NCBI RefSeq assembly: GCF_020520425.1 | Contig: NC_079490.1 | Coordinates: 4,712,001-4,776,000, forward strand | Direction: 5' to 3' | Origin: Spinacia oleracea | Lineage: Eukaryota > Streptophyta > Magnoliopsida > Caryophyllales > Amaranthaceae | DNA: 64,000 nt | Shown here: piece by piece, positions 9,593 to 22,347 of the stretch | Layout: every line of letters starts with the position of its first letter | How positions within the stretch are numbered: position 1 is the first letter of the stretch | The notes under the pieces: generated by a model | Seen by the model: the letters and a program-made list of their open reading frames with translations, nothing else | The model's database searches: none | What the model was told of the DNA's origin: nothing | Made by a program: the position numbers and the translations under genes

Positions 9593-10443
9593 TGTCTCTG
9601 TTTAATGTTTTAAAGTTTTAGAGTTTAAATCTTTGTAAAACATTATTGGTTAATCATTCACAATAAATGAAATGAATTCATTTTTCCATTTAATTTATGG
9701 TTTATTAAATGATGAGTCCCTTCAATTTGACGATATATTCAAGATAGACTGTCAGGACCAGTCCTGTGACTAAGAAATGTCTATCAAGTGAACTTGAATG
9801 TCAAAGGTTGAAAATGGTCCCTAATCGGAGTTTTCTATAAAATTGGACGCATAGAAAACGTTAGACGATTAGAATGCAAGATGACTAGTAGTTCTGTTTC
9901 TTGAACTATGTGGACATGGCAATGTCATAATCATTTGCATAGATACTTACTTTGGGAAGACTAGTATCGGACAAGACCTATGAAACTTTACTGTAAGAAA
10001 TGAAAATCTGTCATGAGTAAATTTCATTAAATTATTAGACACTAAATCCTCAATACCTGAGTGATTTGAGATTACTTGTTTGAGAACTGGTTGCTTTGAC
10101 GTTGACCAACCGTCGCACCGTAAAAGGAGGCTATAAAGGCAACGCTCAGGTAATCACCTATCAAACGAAGTCTAATCTCAAGATCGCAAGATTGGGATTG
10201 TCCTCCCATAAATCGGGATGAGATGCTTAAAAGTTGTACAAGGCCACTCGGAGAGCTAGAAACTGTGAAATGCATGGCCGTGCTCGGATGAATCATAGGC
10301 TATGATTATCTGTTTATTTGATCAGTTGAACTCTGAAACCGAGGAACACCTCTGGACGTAATAAGGATGACAACTCTTACCTTATGTTCAAGAGCAAGCA
10401 TCGAGCGACAAAGGAATTAGGAAATGCACACTTGTCCCTAAGG
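9593..10443 (+). other. element A 3' untranslated region
   Basis: Non-coding sequence between the pol stop and the polypurine tract. It is unusually well conserved with element B (13970-14720, reverse complement), including a 74-codon antisense open frame identical in both copies (10072-10296 here). That frame is best explained by nucleotide conservation. Confidence 0.6.
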
Positions 10444-10456
10444 ACAAGTGGGAGAC
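10444..10456 (+). other. polypurine tract of element A
   Basis: A purine-rich run, acaagtgggagac, abuts the 3' LTR start (TGAAGG at 10457). It is the expected plus-strand primer. Confidence 0.7.
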
Positions 10457-11858
10457 TGAAGGAAATAATGCCCTTGGTCCAAGTATGCATTCTATGTTAA
10501 GTCTAATAAATGCGGTTCAGTATTAATTAACAAGTTAATAATTCAGTGAGATCAAGTGAGCTGAATGCCTAGCTAGAGGCCGCTTCAGTTCAAGTGGAAT
10601 TAATGATATTAATCCACAGCTTACTCTTGACTGAACCCGTAGGGTCACACAAATAGTACGTAAACGGATCAAGTATTTAATGGCATTAAATACTCCATCT
10701 ATGAATATTCGGAACCGACGGATCTTGGTTTCAGTGGGAGCTAAGATCGTCACAGGCAAGAAATGAATACTCCGGAAACGATGATATTGCCGGAAACGGA
10801 AATATGGATCGTATCGGAAATATAAATATTATCCAAGTCGTAGATGTTGCCGGAAACGGAAACATGGTACGTATCGGAAAATATTATCGGAAATGGAAAT
10901 ATTGCCAGAATCGGAAATATTGCCGGAAACGGAAATATTGTCAGAATCGGAAATATTACCGGAATCGGAAAATAATTCCGGAAACGGAAATATTAAATAT
11001 TTGTTCGAAACGGAAATTAATTCCGGAATCGGAAATATTAAATATTGTTCGTATCGGAAATGAATTCCGGAATCGGAAAATTTAATCGGAAGCGCATCGT
11101 ACGAATAAGCATCGGACGAGGCCTGCCGGACGAGGCCCAGCACGAAGCCAGGCCATCGCCCAGCAAGCCAAGCGCGCCGCACAAACAGCCACGCCAGGCC
11201 CAGCGCAAGGCCAGGCCCAGCAGGCTGCGCAGCGCGCACAGCACGCGCAGCGCGCAGCGCGCGCGGGCGCTGCGTGGGCTGCTGCTCGCGCGCACGCATG
11301 GGGCCCATCGTGGCAGCCGTGCGTGTGTGTGCAAGTGTTTGTGTTCGTGCACGTTTCCTAAAACATGCAGAGTTCGGTTAATGATTAAATTCCTAATTCT
11401 ATTTGATAAATTAATTAAATTAGAGTTCTTGTAGGATTCTAGGTTTAATTAATTTGTATCTGAATAGGATTTCGATTCCCTTTCCATACCCCTATAAATA
11501 TGAGGCTAGGGCTCACAATTTATAACAAGTTTCAAAGTATTCAAAAGTGAGTTTTTGAGAGAAAATTAAAACACACATCTTGCTCATAAAAGTGCCGAAA
11601 TTTTCTAGTACCTTAAGGGCGATTCTAGTTGGTCAATCTTAAGGCGGATCCGGACGTGCTGTGGACTATCTACGGAGGGACGACACTTGGAGTCCTAAAG
11701 ACTTGTTCTTGTTCGGTTCGGGCGCAGCTAGGGAGGGCACGCAACAAAGAGTATGCATCTAAATTATGCTATATGATTATGTGTAAATAATATGTTGTCC
11801 TGGGTTAATGGTTGTTTCCGCATGATCTATGTAATGTCATATGTATCATAACCTAACA
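10457..11858 (+). repeat. element A 3' LTR
   Basis: 1402 bp, against 1401 bp for the 5' LTR. Differences seen: an A/C change in 'aaatttt(a/c)tagtacc', loss of one 17-bp 'caaggccaggcccagcg' unit, and gain of about 18 bp in the neighbouring 'gcgcagcgcgca' tract. The flanking duplication ccttc follows at 11859-11863. Confidence 0.95.
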
Positions 11859-12522
11859 CCTTCAAGCTGGACTTTAGATACAAGTCCAAGCTTGGCAGAC
11901 AATAGATGATGTTTAGAAGAAGCTAAGGGCTTAGTAAGAAGATCTGCAAGTTGTAAAGAACCAGGAACATGAGAGGTTTCAATGAAACCAGGCTCCACTT
12001 GCTCACGAACATAGTGCATGTCTCTTTTAAGATGTTTGGTCTTCTCATGGAACATGGGATTTTGAGCAAGATGTTCTGCAGAAGTGTTGTCACAAAATAA
12101 TTTAACAGGCAAGGGAATGTGAACTTGAAGATCCTCAAGTAAGCCTTGAATCCAAACAAGCTCACTAACAGTGGCAGACATGCTTCTGTATTCTGCCTCA
12201 GCAGATGATTTACTAACACTACGCTGCTTTTTGGTTTTCCATGAGACTAAATTGTTACCAAGAAACACAACATAAGAACTGAGAGACCTGCTGCTAAATT
12301 GGCAAGAGCTCCAGTCAGCATCACTATATGCACAGAGTTGTGTATCAGAATCAGCTGAGTACCATAATCCCTTATCTAATGTACCTTTTAAGTACTTTAG
12401 AACATGGAGAGCAGCTTTGAGATGAGGCACCTTAGGAGAGTGAACAAATTGCCTGAGATGCTGCACACTGTAAGACAAGTCAGGCCTTGTGATTCCCAGA
12501 TAAAGCAATCGACCTACAAGCC
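11859..12522 (-). pseudogene. element C: Copia RNase H domain segment
   Basis: The minus-strand frame reads from LLYLGITRPDLSY through AYSDADWSSCQFSSRS, KSSAEAEYRSMS, LFCDNTSAEHLAQNP and LADLLTKPL. This is the complete C-terminal RT/RNase H region of a Copia pol different from element A. The open frame continues to the right across element B (joins at 29563, after removing the aagcc duplication) and to the left across element A (joins at 1394). It is a split fragment of one old element. Confidence 0.92.
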
Positions 12523-13958
12523 TGTTAGGTTATGATACATATGACAATTCATAAATCATGCGGAAAAACCATAAAGCCAGGAAAGCATATTATATTCACA
12601 TAATCATTTAGCATAGTATTGATGCATACATGTTGTAGCGTGCCTTCCCTAGCTGCGCCCGAACCGAACAAGAACAAGTCTTTAGGACTCCAAATGTCGT
12701 CCCTCCGTAGATAGTCCACAGTACGTCCGGATCCGCCTCAAGTTAGACCAACTAGAATCGCCCTTAAGGTTGCTAGGATTTTCGGCTAGTGTTTGCAAGT
12801 GTATGGCTAATTTTATTTCAAAAACTTACCCTTTGAATACTTCAATCGTACCCATAAATTGTGACCCTAGGTACCTATTTATAGGAGTATGGAAAAGGAA
12901 TTGTAATCCTATTAGGATACTAATTAGTTAAACTAGAATCCTAGTAGGACTCTAATTAATTAATATTTATCCTTTTAGGATTAGGAATTTAATCATCAAA
13001 CAAATCCTATACAATTTAGGTTTCGTATGTGAACACAAACTCTACACGAGCATGACCTTCGAGCGTGCAGGCCATGCTCGCGCACAGCCCACACGGCTGC
13101 TCGGCCCACGCGAGCCGCAAGCCCACGCGAGCAGCAGCACAGCTCGCAGCCCATTGCTGAGCGCGCTGTGCGCGCTGCCACGACCTGCTGGGCCTGGCCT
13201 TGTGCTGGGCCTGGCGTGGCCTTGGCTGTTTGTGTGGCGCGCTTGGCTTGCTGGGCGATGGCCTGGCTTCGTGCTGGGCCTTCGTCCGGCAGGCCTCGTT
13301 CGATGCTTATTCGTACGATACGCTTCCGATTAAATTCCCGGTTCCGAAATTCATTTCCGATACGAACAATATTTAATATTTCCGATTCCGGAATTAATTT
13401 CCGTTTCGAACAAATATTTAATATTTCCGTTTCCGGAACTATTTTCCGATTCCGATAATATTTCCGATTCTGACAATATTTCCGTTTCCGGCAATATTTC
13501 CGATTCCGGCAATATTTCCATTTCCGATAATATTTTCCGATACGTACCATGTTTCCGTTTCCAGCAACATCTACGACTTGGATAATATTTATATTTCCGA
13601 TACGATCCATATTTCCGTTTCCGGCAATATCATCGTTTCCGGAGTATTCATTTCTTGCTTGTGACGATCTCAGCTCCCACTGAAACCAAGATCCGTCGAT
13701 TCCGAATATCCATAGATGGAGTATTTAATGCCATTAAATACTTGATCCGTTTACGTACTATTTGTGTGACCCTACGGGTTCAATCAAGAGTAAGCTGTGG
13801 ATTAATATCATTAATTCCACTTGAACTGAAGCGGCCTCTAGCTAGGCATTCAGCTCACTTGATCTCACTGAATTTATTAACTTGTTAATTAATACTGAAC
13901 CGCACTTATTAGACTTAACATAGAATGCATACTTGGACCAAGGGCATTATTTCCTTCA
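12523..13958 (-). repeat. element B 3' LTR
   Basis: Reverse-complement LTR, starting (plus-strand view) TGTTAGGTTATGATAC and ending CATTATTTCCTTCA. The TATA box complement tatttata is at 12876-12883. Partner is 28127-29562. Confidence 0.94.
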
Positions 13959-14720
13959 GTCTCCCACTTGTCCTTAGGGACAAGTGTGCATTTCCTAATT
14001 CCTTTGTCACTCGATGCTTGCTCTTGAACATAAGGTAAGAGTTGTCATCCTTATTATGTCCAGAGGTGTTCCTCGGTTTCAGAGTTCAACTGATCAAATA
14101 AACAGATAATCATAGCCTATGATTCATCCGAGCACGGCCATGCATTTCACAGTTTCTAGCTCTCCGAGTGGCCTTGTACAACTTTTAAGCATCTCATCCC
14201 GATTTATGGGAGGACAATCCCAATCTTGCGATCTTGAGATTAGACTTCGTTTGATAGGTGATTACCTGAGCGTTGCCTTTATAGCCTCCTTTTACGGTGC
14301 GACGGTTGGTCAACGTCAAAGCAACCAGTTCTCAAACAAGTAATCTCAAATCACTCAGGTATTGAGGATTTAGTGTCTAATAAAATTAATGAAATTTACT
14401 TATGATAGATTCTCATCTCTTACAGTAAAGTTTCATAGGTCTTGTCCGATACTAGTCTTCCCAAAGTAAGTATCTATGCAAATGATTATGACATTGCCAT
14501 GTCCACATAGTTCAAGAAACAGAACTACTAGTCATCTTGCATTCTAATCGTCTAACGTTTTCTATGCGTCCAATTTTATAGAAAACTCCAACTAGGGACC
14601 ATTTTCAACCTTTGACATTCAAGTTCACTTGATAGACATTTCTTAGTCACAGGACTGGTCCTGACAGTCTATCTTGAATATATCGTCAAATTGAAGGGAC
14701 TCATTATTTAATACTAAACC
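13959..14720 (-). other. element B polypurine tract and 3' region
   Basis: The complement of the polypurine tract (gtctcccacttgt) abuts the LTR at 13959. The remainder is nearly identical to element A 9700-10456, including an identical 74-codon open frame at 14119-14343 that I do not regard as a gene. Confidence 0.75.
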
Positions 14721-17700
14721 AAGATTAAATGGAATATGAAAATTCATTTCATATATGATAAATTTTCAACCCCAATGTTTTACCACCATGGGCCTCAAAC
14801 CCATCTTCTAAAACAGTTCATGGAATTCAAAGCTATGCTTGATTTCCAGTGCTACAATGTGAGTGTTGTTTCTCACTTGTTGCATAGGTTTAGTTATCAT
14901 GCTTTGCCAATCTTAATATCCTTTTCATCGAATGTTCTTCGAGATAGATGATAAGATCTTTTGAGTATGTTTATTTTGTGATCTAGTCTTTTCTTTCTTC
15001 AAGAGTGGTTCTACGCATTTTTTCAATGAAGAACCATCAAGCCAGCAGACATGTGATCTACCCAAGTTCAGTGAAGAACTCTTTAACATAAACAACCCTG
15101 TTTTATTTCTTCTTAGGCAATAAGTACTTTTACTTCAACTTTATAGGTTGCTAGTGATGCTTTGTTTGGAATTACTTATCCAAGCAGTTCACAGATATGT
15201 GGAATACTTTCCAGCTGTATCTTAGAACATAGAAATTAATATTTTAATATCCCACGCAACAACTCATGGTCTCCAATCCATGTTGCCATTTCAAAACACG
15301 ATGCTCTATAGCTCGTCCTTATCAATGGTTAACTCCAAAGGGTCTTGCTTGATCCTTTGCCAGTGTTTATGCGTGTAGCATCAATATTTAGCATATCTTT
15401 ATTTCCTTGAATCAAGAACTATTCCTATGTACCTTTTCAAGTACCATAAGTATTCTTGATCTCAATCTAGTTGATCTTCACTTAGATCAAACGAGATTGG
15501 TATATGTTCGTCATGCCTAAAGTCATACGATACGTTTTTGGCGATCCTCATATTATATCATACATGATAAATTCTTTTGCAGAATAATTCCCAATTGAAT
15601 TCTATTCATGTAACTTTAGCTTATCTAGTTTCAGTAGATACTAAATTCAGCTAAATTATTTGACATATAATATAGGTTAAGAATCTCATTTAGACTCTTT
15701 GATGTTTAACTTAGTAAATGCTTATACATAGTTCAAACATCCTTTACTTAGATTTATTCACATGGGTCGAATATCTCCAATGGAGACTTTCGTGTTTGAT
15801 TTAGTAAATGCCATTACTTAATCCAAAACAATATCATAAGATCTTTGTAAATAGATCTTAATACCCAGTATGTACTAAGTTTCGCCATGGTCCATCATTG
15901 ATGAATAATCTCAAATCTAAGTCATTAGCATTTGAATGTTATTTTACAATAGAGAGATATGTGTGTGATACACATAGGACCAATTAAGTTTTTATGTACT
16001 CCCACTAAACTTCTTATATATCTATAAGAATCATGTATATTTTATGAAACTAAAATACTTATTAGCTTCATTAAAATATAATTCCAATTCCCAATTGCTT
16101 GCTTAAATCTGTACTTAGATTTTATAAGCTAGCTTTCTCTTTCAAGCATTTATTTGGATCCACAAATCCTATGACATACCATGTACATAGTTTATTCCAA
16201 CATTTGATTGAGGAATACGTTTTGTCATCCAATTGCTATATGTACCAGTATGCAATCATTGCTTGAATTATAGACTTGAGCATTACGATTATGCATGAGG
16301 TTTCAACACAATTCACACCATGAATTTGCTTGTAACCTTTAGCAACTAATCTCGCTTTGTGTGTGAACACAATTTCATGTTTGATGGTTTTTATCCTTAA
16401 AACAAACTTGCAACCAATAGGTGTGAACCTATTCTTGCAAATCAACAAAATTTCAATTTTGTCATCAAAACATTGAGTATGTTTTATGGCCTCTAACCAT
16501 TTAAAACATTTGAGTCTATATATGGCCTCTAACCATTTTAGGGAATCTAGGTTTCGTCATAGCTTTCTTACAAGTCACAAACTCATTAATCTACATGATA
16601 ATAGTTTGACTGCAAGTTGTAGGTTTCTTCACTATCTAATAGAAGAATCTCATAGTTTCATTGACCAGAACTCTATGTTTCTTTACTTGGGTATAGAACA
16701 TCAAACAAATAGAATATCAATAGCCACTTGAAAGTCCTTTGAATATTCTGTTCTCCTTGAAGCACTTGTAAAGTCTTCTAAGAGATGTCTATTCTTTAAA
16801 GCCACTTCTAAAGTCCTTAAAGAATAAGTTCGGATTTTCTGAAGCACTTCGAAAAGCCTCCGGAATGTCCGTTTTATGTTTGTTGTTCGCCTCGAAGACT
16901 TTCGAGGTCTATTTTCTCCCACTTGTCATTTTGGAAACGAATCTCCAAAAGGACATCATTTCGAGCAAACAAACATTATGTTCTCAAAAATTCGTGGTAG
17001 AAACAATACCCTTGTGTCTCATTTGAATAAATCACAATGAAACATATATCTATTCTTGGGCCTTAGTTTGTCGAATGAAAAACACTAAGCTCCCACTGAG
17101 TTTTGCAACTCTCTAGATATATTTTATGAAAAGTTATTCTGAAATTACTTTTCAATAGCTTTGACGAATTTGGTTTAGTTTGGTGGTAGTTGAGCATTTT
17201 GTTTTAGAAATTATAGGAAAAGTCTTTATGATTCATCATTGATCGAATCAAGTACTAATTGACTTCGATCATTCCTACTTAGATATGCCATATCTTATGG
17301 AGCTAGATCGTGAATTTACAACACACAATCATTGATGATCATTCTTGACTTAAGTAATCATCAACATGATCTGACCTAGATCTTTATGATTTCTTGCCAA
17401 GTGGATTTTATACTTCTGAATCTTTGAACTAGCCAAACAGATTCAACTTATATCACATTTGAGTAAATAGACCTATATTCACTCAAATCCATGTGAAATA
17501 ATAAAGTCATAAAATCTTTCTTTAGCTTTGAACTCTATTGTCTAGGCGTTCTAGCAATAGTTCATATCTTTTGTTACTTTCAACAAGTAAGACTAGTTGT
17601 CTTAAATTGATCTAGAAATCAATCAACTTTCAAAAGTCCATCAAAATAGAGCTTTTTAATGTTAACTTGTTGATATGGTCTAAGCAAGAATGCCAAAGAT

Positions 17701-18780
17701 TAGTGGAACTCAAATCAAGGGGTTGATTTGAACCCAGTAAAGTTTTTATTGTTAAAGAGTTGTTTGTTTTAATCAAGCATATTGACTCAACCCGTAAATG
17801 ACCATTTCATTCAAATAAACAAACAAACATTATTTTTGTTTTTCTTGAATGTGAGTCTTTCTGTGTTTGAAACAGAAATTTAGGTATGCTGATTATGGAA
17901 CAAAATAGCCATTAAGTTCCAGCCTTGAAAGGACTTAAAACAAACTAGATGACCCTACAACTAATGTAGCATTGCCATGCTTCATTTCCCACTTGTAGGT
18001 CATTAGTGTAGCCTAGCTTCCATTGTTTGAGTTATTACCGAAGTAAGAACCTCAAGCGGTATATGATACCAAGGAAGTTTGATTGCTAGGTCACTTCTCT
18101 TTAAACATAAACTTATAGGTAGAAACGAAATCGTAAATTCCTTTCATTTGTTCCTTGTTTTCCTATTTCTTGTACCCTTTCTTATAGTCTTAAGAATTGA
18201 ATTCTTTAGTGTTGACTTTTATACTTTGTTAGACATGTCCAATGTCGCTCCAACAAGGTTCTTACCATTTTATGTTGAATATTAAGTTTCAACTAGATGA
18301 TCTTACCAGAAGCTTCTAAAGTTCTCTAAGCATCTATCTATTCGAATGTCTAGGGACTAGACTCATTCGAGAATTAAATGGACCAAGATATTAGGTTGTT
18401 AACCATTGGTAAAGCTGAGCGTTTAAACTCAATGCTTTATGATCTCAAAACTACATTGTATTTTGAATTCACAAGCACCAATCGGTTTGCCATTCGACTT
18501 TGATATTCGAAAACAACCATAAAAGTCGCTAAAAGAAACGTACATTTAAATTGCTCATTTTCTCTCATTTCCGTGAATCGTTCTTGGATTCACTACCAAT
18601 CGAGGAAATTTACTGTTACCTTTCTAAAAGGATTTACTGCAGTGCAAGATATTTAATTATAAACAATAATTAAAACATATATTGAAGCATGCAAAGTCTA
18701 AACATTTATCATGAGTAATAACTTGAAAATTAAAGCAATAATGCAATTTAAACAAGTCATTAGCATTTTATTCGAATTAT
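14721..18780 (-). pseudogene. element B: decayed gag-pol region
   Basis: No long open frame remains, but remnants align in order with element A. Near 16860-17040 (minus) the sequence matches the A segment around YYFYNTSENKVFVARDGVFLE up to 'caaaatgacaagtgggagaaa'. At 16236-16448 a 70-codon frame reads GCKFVLRIKT ... FTHKARLVAKGYKQIHGVN, the RT entry region with degraded neighbours (CVETSCIIVMLKSI for DETFSPVAMLKSI). The block is about 4.06 kb long, as is gag-pol of A. Far more damage here than in the flanking LTR, leader and 3' sequences indicates the region was already dead when this copy was made or has decayed selectively. Confidence 0.75.
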
Positions 18781-19378
18781 GTGTTCCGGCAGGTGTGAAT
18801 AAAATGATTCCAAGACCCTAAAACCATTGAAGAATTAAGCACAGTTTGTCGACTCAATTCTAAAACATTTTAGGTAAGCAAAAGCCTTTTGCTAATAGTC
18901 TAGAAACTACTCTTGGTTGATAGGTACGTCTAAGAACTTATTAGGTAAACCTATCGATTTTGCCACGACATAAAAGGACTCCTTACTTATATCGTTGAGT
19001 TTCACCAAAACTAACATGTACTCACAATTATTTGTGTACTTTGCCCCTTTAGGACCAATAAGTAACACCTCGCTGAGCGAAAACTATTACTAGATTGATG
19101 TAAAGGATATCCAAGCAAGTGTATATTTTGGCATGGCACCTTTTAACTCATTTTTTAAGTTTGGAACTTAAGGCTCTTACTATGTTGGTTAGATTTTAAG
19201 TGAACTAAAATCCTTAATCATGCAACATAATCAAGCTTTGATCTCATGCATAATTAAGACATATTTAAAGCAATAAATAACTTAAAGCATGCATAAGATA
19301 AATGTGATCTAGTATGGCCCGACTTCATCTTGAAGCTTTAACTTCAAAGTCCGTCTTGAAAATCTCCGTGGGAGGCAC
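18781..19378 (-). other. element B leader, gag-proximal part
   Basis: Reverse complement of element A about 4910-5510 (for example 'ttttcgctcagcgaggtgttacttattgg'). It ends at element D, whose target duplication ggcac is at 19374-19378. Confidence 0.75.
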
Positions 19379-20726
19379 TGATATATGCGTTTTATATAGA
19401 GTTTTTACCCCCGTCCCTTAGTACTTTTTGATCTCAAATGAGCTCTTCGGAGCGATTTTTAGTACTAATGTGCTCCTTGTAGTGTGTTTGTAGTTTCAGG
19501 TTCATCATTGTATGCATTTCCTACTTATTTGAATCAATACAAGAGATTATATACTTTCGAGAGCGCAAACATTGAGTTGGAAGAATTTTCATGCAAAGCG
19601 AATAGTGAAAGAAGTAGAAAACTGAATATCATCCACTCTTTTGATCATAACTCGAGTTATACTACTCCAAATGCAGAGATTCAAATTGGGTTGGATTCTA
19701 GACTTCAAGAGCTTTCCAACGAGTGGTCACTCGCCTAATTCCGACTTATAACGAAGGAGATATGGTGATTTTAAGATACGGGATCGTGCAGTTTGACGAG
19801 CAGATCGCCCGATCGGGCGGCCCATTGCCCGATCGGGCGACGACAACCCCTAGGCGCGGATTTTTGCTTTGTTTCCGGTTTTTTTCTTCTACTTTTGGGC
19901 AAGACTATAAATATAGCCCTTAGACATATTATTTGGGATCTTATTTTTTTTTTCTAGTACCTTAGTTTATTGCTTAGTTTTTATTCTTTCTCTAAACTTT
20001 TGTTAATTACTTTTATTATTGTTTTCAAGTTTCAAACTTTAAATTTCATCCTTTGTTCTTCAATTTGGTATTTATTATTTCTTTCCTTCTTTATTCAATT
20101 TTAATTATGTTTTCATTAATCATGTTTGCTTTGTTTAAATTAAATATTTGTGAGTAGTTTATATTCTAGGGGGTTGGGAATCCATGAATTAATATGAAGG
20201 GATGATTGAATGTTGTTGATTGTTGGTATTGTGGTTAATTCATATTGATTGATTTCATTTACTATGCGATTAGATTTGCGCAGGTCTAATTGTGTTAGTC
20301 TAGCAATGTCAAGTTAAGATTCGAGAGATGCAATTTGATGTTTATGCTTGTGTCAATAGGTAGAACTGGGATTAATACGTAGCGAGAGCCCGTTAATTCT
20401 AAGTCTATGATTAGTATCGATTCGAGAGAGCATGCTAATCTAATTAACTGTTCTATTGATTATTAATATTGTTTATCATCCCGGATTGTTGTTCATTGGT
20501 GAACCTATGCCCTAGACCTCTTAATATCTTATTTATTCCTCTTTTATTATTGTCTTAGTTTTAATATACAAATCAACCAACTTTCTTGTTTCCCAATAGT
20601 TTAGACCTTAGTTTTAATAGTAGAAAGAATGCTTGTTTCCCTGTGGATACGATCCTGACTTCCCTTGCTACCTTGTTAGTGGAATTAGGTTTATTTTTGA
20701 CTAGGTGATACGACTTTAGCCTGTCA
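19379..20726 (+). repeat. element D 5' LTR
   Basis: 1348 bp, repeated at 24782-26129. Two GCCCGATCGGGC-type palindromes at about 19806-19838 lie just upstream of the TATA box. Short open frames within (19484-19738, 19723-19923) are present in both LTRs and show no recognisable domain. Confidence 0.95.
19916..19923 (+). promoter_or_regulatory. TATA box of element D LTR
   Basis: TATAAATA in 'aagactataaatatagccct', repeated at 25319-25326 in the other LTR. It lies about 80 bp downstream of the two GATC-centred palindromes. Confidence 0.7.
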
Positions 20727-20731
20727 AAATT

Positions 20732-20748
20732 TGGCGCCGTTGCCGGGG
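20732..20748 (+). other. primer binding site, tRNA-Asp type
   Basis: TGGCGCCGTTGCCGGGG, 5 nt after the LTR, is the complement of the 3' end of plant tRNA-Asp(GUC) including CCA. This primer is characteristic of Athila/Tat-lineage Gypsy elements. Confidence 0.88.
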
Positions 20749-20913
20749 AAACGGTTTAATTTTCCGCTACTAATTTTATGATCTAGATTATTTTCTTGAG
20801 TCTCATAGAACTTCCTGTTCTTTGAGACCATGTATATATTTTATTTTCTTTAGTTTATTTTTTTTATTATTATTTTTTTTAATTTTTTTTAATTTTTTTT
20901 TCCCCTGAAAAAA

Positions 20914-22347
20914 ATGGATTATTATTCTTTCCCTCAATTCTTAAATGAGCCTTTTTGGGTGTATTTCGATAGGCTAAATGATTTTATTGGTTACCACAAT
21001 TTTAATCTTTGGGATTCTTGTGGTTTTGCTTATGGTGGTTTAAATGAGTATACAAGGAATGTGATAGAAAGTAGATTTAATGGTGATTTTCGAGCCTTGT
21101 CTTTGGATGATATGTGGGATTACTATATGTGGTTTGCAAGGGATTTGTATGAGCGTGAAATGGCGATTCATGTTACATGTGCTAATCCAAATTATGAGCA
21201 TAATCTACATGTTTCTACCCCCTCTCCCTTGATTGCTTGTTATAATGAGGTGCATTCTAATGTTTATGATAATCATGTATATTCTAACGACTTATCTAAC
21301 CCTTGCATGGATATCAATGTTTTGCCTCATGATTCCACTGTTGCTTCTCCCGTGTATTATTGTGAACCCTTGCTCAATCCTGTTCAACCCGAATCAGAAA
21401 GCAGAGATAGCTTCTTAGAGGAATTAAGAAGATTAAACTCTGAGATTGAGATTCAGTGTACTAGATCTCAAGAGGCTACTAATGAGATTATTAAAGCTAG
21501 TAAGGCTACTCTTGAGAGATTTAGAAAAGTTCAAGAAATTATTGAAAATAATGATTCGAGTTGTGTTGGGGATGGGGGTCAACTGAGTGAACCCATAGGC
21601 AACCAAGAGTGGGAGGAGCTTATATCAGAGGCTGAGGATGAGTGGGAGGATGATGATTTGACTGTTGGATCAATGGATGAAGGATTTGTTGAAACTGAAA
21701 AGCCATATGTCATAGAACAAGTCCATGAGGAAGTTGAAGTTGATAAAACCCTTGTTGTTGTGTCAACCCCTACCCCTCATATTCCAAGTCCAAGAAGGGT
21801 TATTCTTAGCCCCGTTTACACCGTCTCACTCCCCTTCTCTTTCCCCATAAAACCTTTACTTGAGGATCTTCCTCCTCCCCATGAAAATCAAAAGCCCAAT
21901 GACCCAATAGAGTATGTTCCTCTTTGTGAATCTTTTGCAGGTACTTACAATACTTACAAAGAAGAGGTGGATGCTTTGCAGAGAGCTCTATATGGTGAAG
22001 AGCCTATCCACCATGAATTCCAAAACACAGAGAGAGCTATTTCATTGATCATTGAGGTTGAAGAATCAATAGTCCGTAAAAACAACTTCCATAAGGAGAG
22101 TATGCCTACTTGCTCTTTTCCTTCCTTTTCTTATTCTTCTTTTATTGTTGTTTTTTCTTTTTGTTCTTCTTCCTTTAGGCATCCTACTCCTTACTGGCAT
22201 AGAGTTCATTCGGACTTTATGCAAATGTTGTTGTTGATTATCGTGCATGTCTTGTTGCACGAAAGTTGTGCGAGTGCGCATGACAAGCTTCTGCGCTCTT
22301 TCGTTGGTTATTTACTAACCAATCTCTTTGCGGGAGGCACGATTTGA
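20914..22347 (+). CDS. element D gag-like ORF, 477 aa
   Basis: The single long ORF of the element, beginning MDYYSFPQFLNEPFWVYF shortly after a T-rich leader. Residues about 12-80 (EPFWVYFDRLNDF ... FAYGGLNEYTRNVIE ... LSLDDMWDYYMWFARD) resemble the helical core of retrotransposon gag domains (pattern E-F---W-RF--L ... F--GL----R--ID). A probable coiled coil follows at about 165-215 (LEELRRLNSEIEIQ ... ATLERFRKVQEIIEN), then a strongly acidic stretch at about 228-260 and a Pro-rich part. No zinc knuckle and no enzyme motif is visible. Likely role: structural or packaging protein, or a gag relic. Homology is my reading of the pattern, not a search result. Confidence 0.6.
   Translation: MDYYSFPQFLNEPFWVYFDRLNDFIGYHNFNLWDSCGFAYGGLNEYTRNVIESRFNGDFRALSLDDMWDYYMWFARDLYEREMAIHVTCANPNYEHNLHVSTPSPLIACYNEVHSNVYDNHVYSNDLSNPCMDINVLPHDSTVASPVYYCEPLLNPVQPESESRDSFLEELRRLNSEIEIQCTRSQEATNEIIKASKATLERFRKVQEIIENNDSSCVGDGGQLSEPIGNQEWEELISEAEDEWEDDDLTVGSMDEGFVETEKPYVIEQVHEEVEVDKTLVVVSTPTPHIPSPRRVILSPVYTVSLPFSFPIKPLLEDLPPPHENQKPNDPIEYVPLCESFAGTYNTYKEEVDALQRALYGEEPIHHEFQNTERAISLIIEVEESIVRKNNFHKESMPTCSFPSFSYSSFIVVFSFCSSSFRHPTPYWHRVHSDFMQMLLLIIVHVLLHESCASAHDKLLRSFVGYLLTNLFAGGTI

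Larger units (their letters stand above)
1400..11858 (+). mobile_element. element A: near-intact Ty1/Copia LTR retrotransposon
   Basis: A 10.46-kb element bounded by TG...CA long terminal repeats and a perfect 5-bp target duplication ccttc (1395-1399 and 11859-11863). The order is LTR, tRNA-iMet-type primer site, a long leader of about 2.8 kb with a GC-rich minisatellite, gag-protease-integrase-RT-RNase H, a 3' untranslated region of about 0.85 kb, a polypurine tract, and LTR. Integrase precedes RT, which defines Copia. By eye the two LTRs differ by one substitution (about 2544 versus its partner) plus two indels of about 17-18 bp in a GC-rich minisatellite, so insertion is recent. The coding region is broken only by a single frameshift near 7681. 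It is inserted in element C. Element B belongs to the same family. Confidence 0.95.

Noticed and set aside
19484..19923. 84- and 66-codon frames in both LTRs of element D
   Set aside because: Identical only because the LTRs are almost identical; they span the promoter region and have no recognisable domain.
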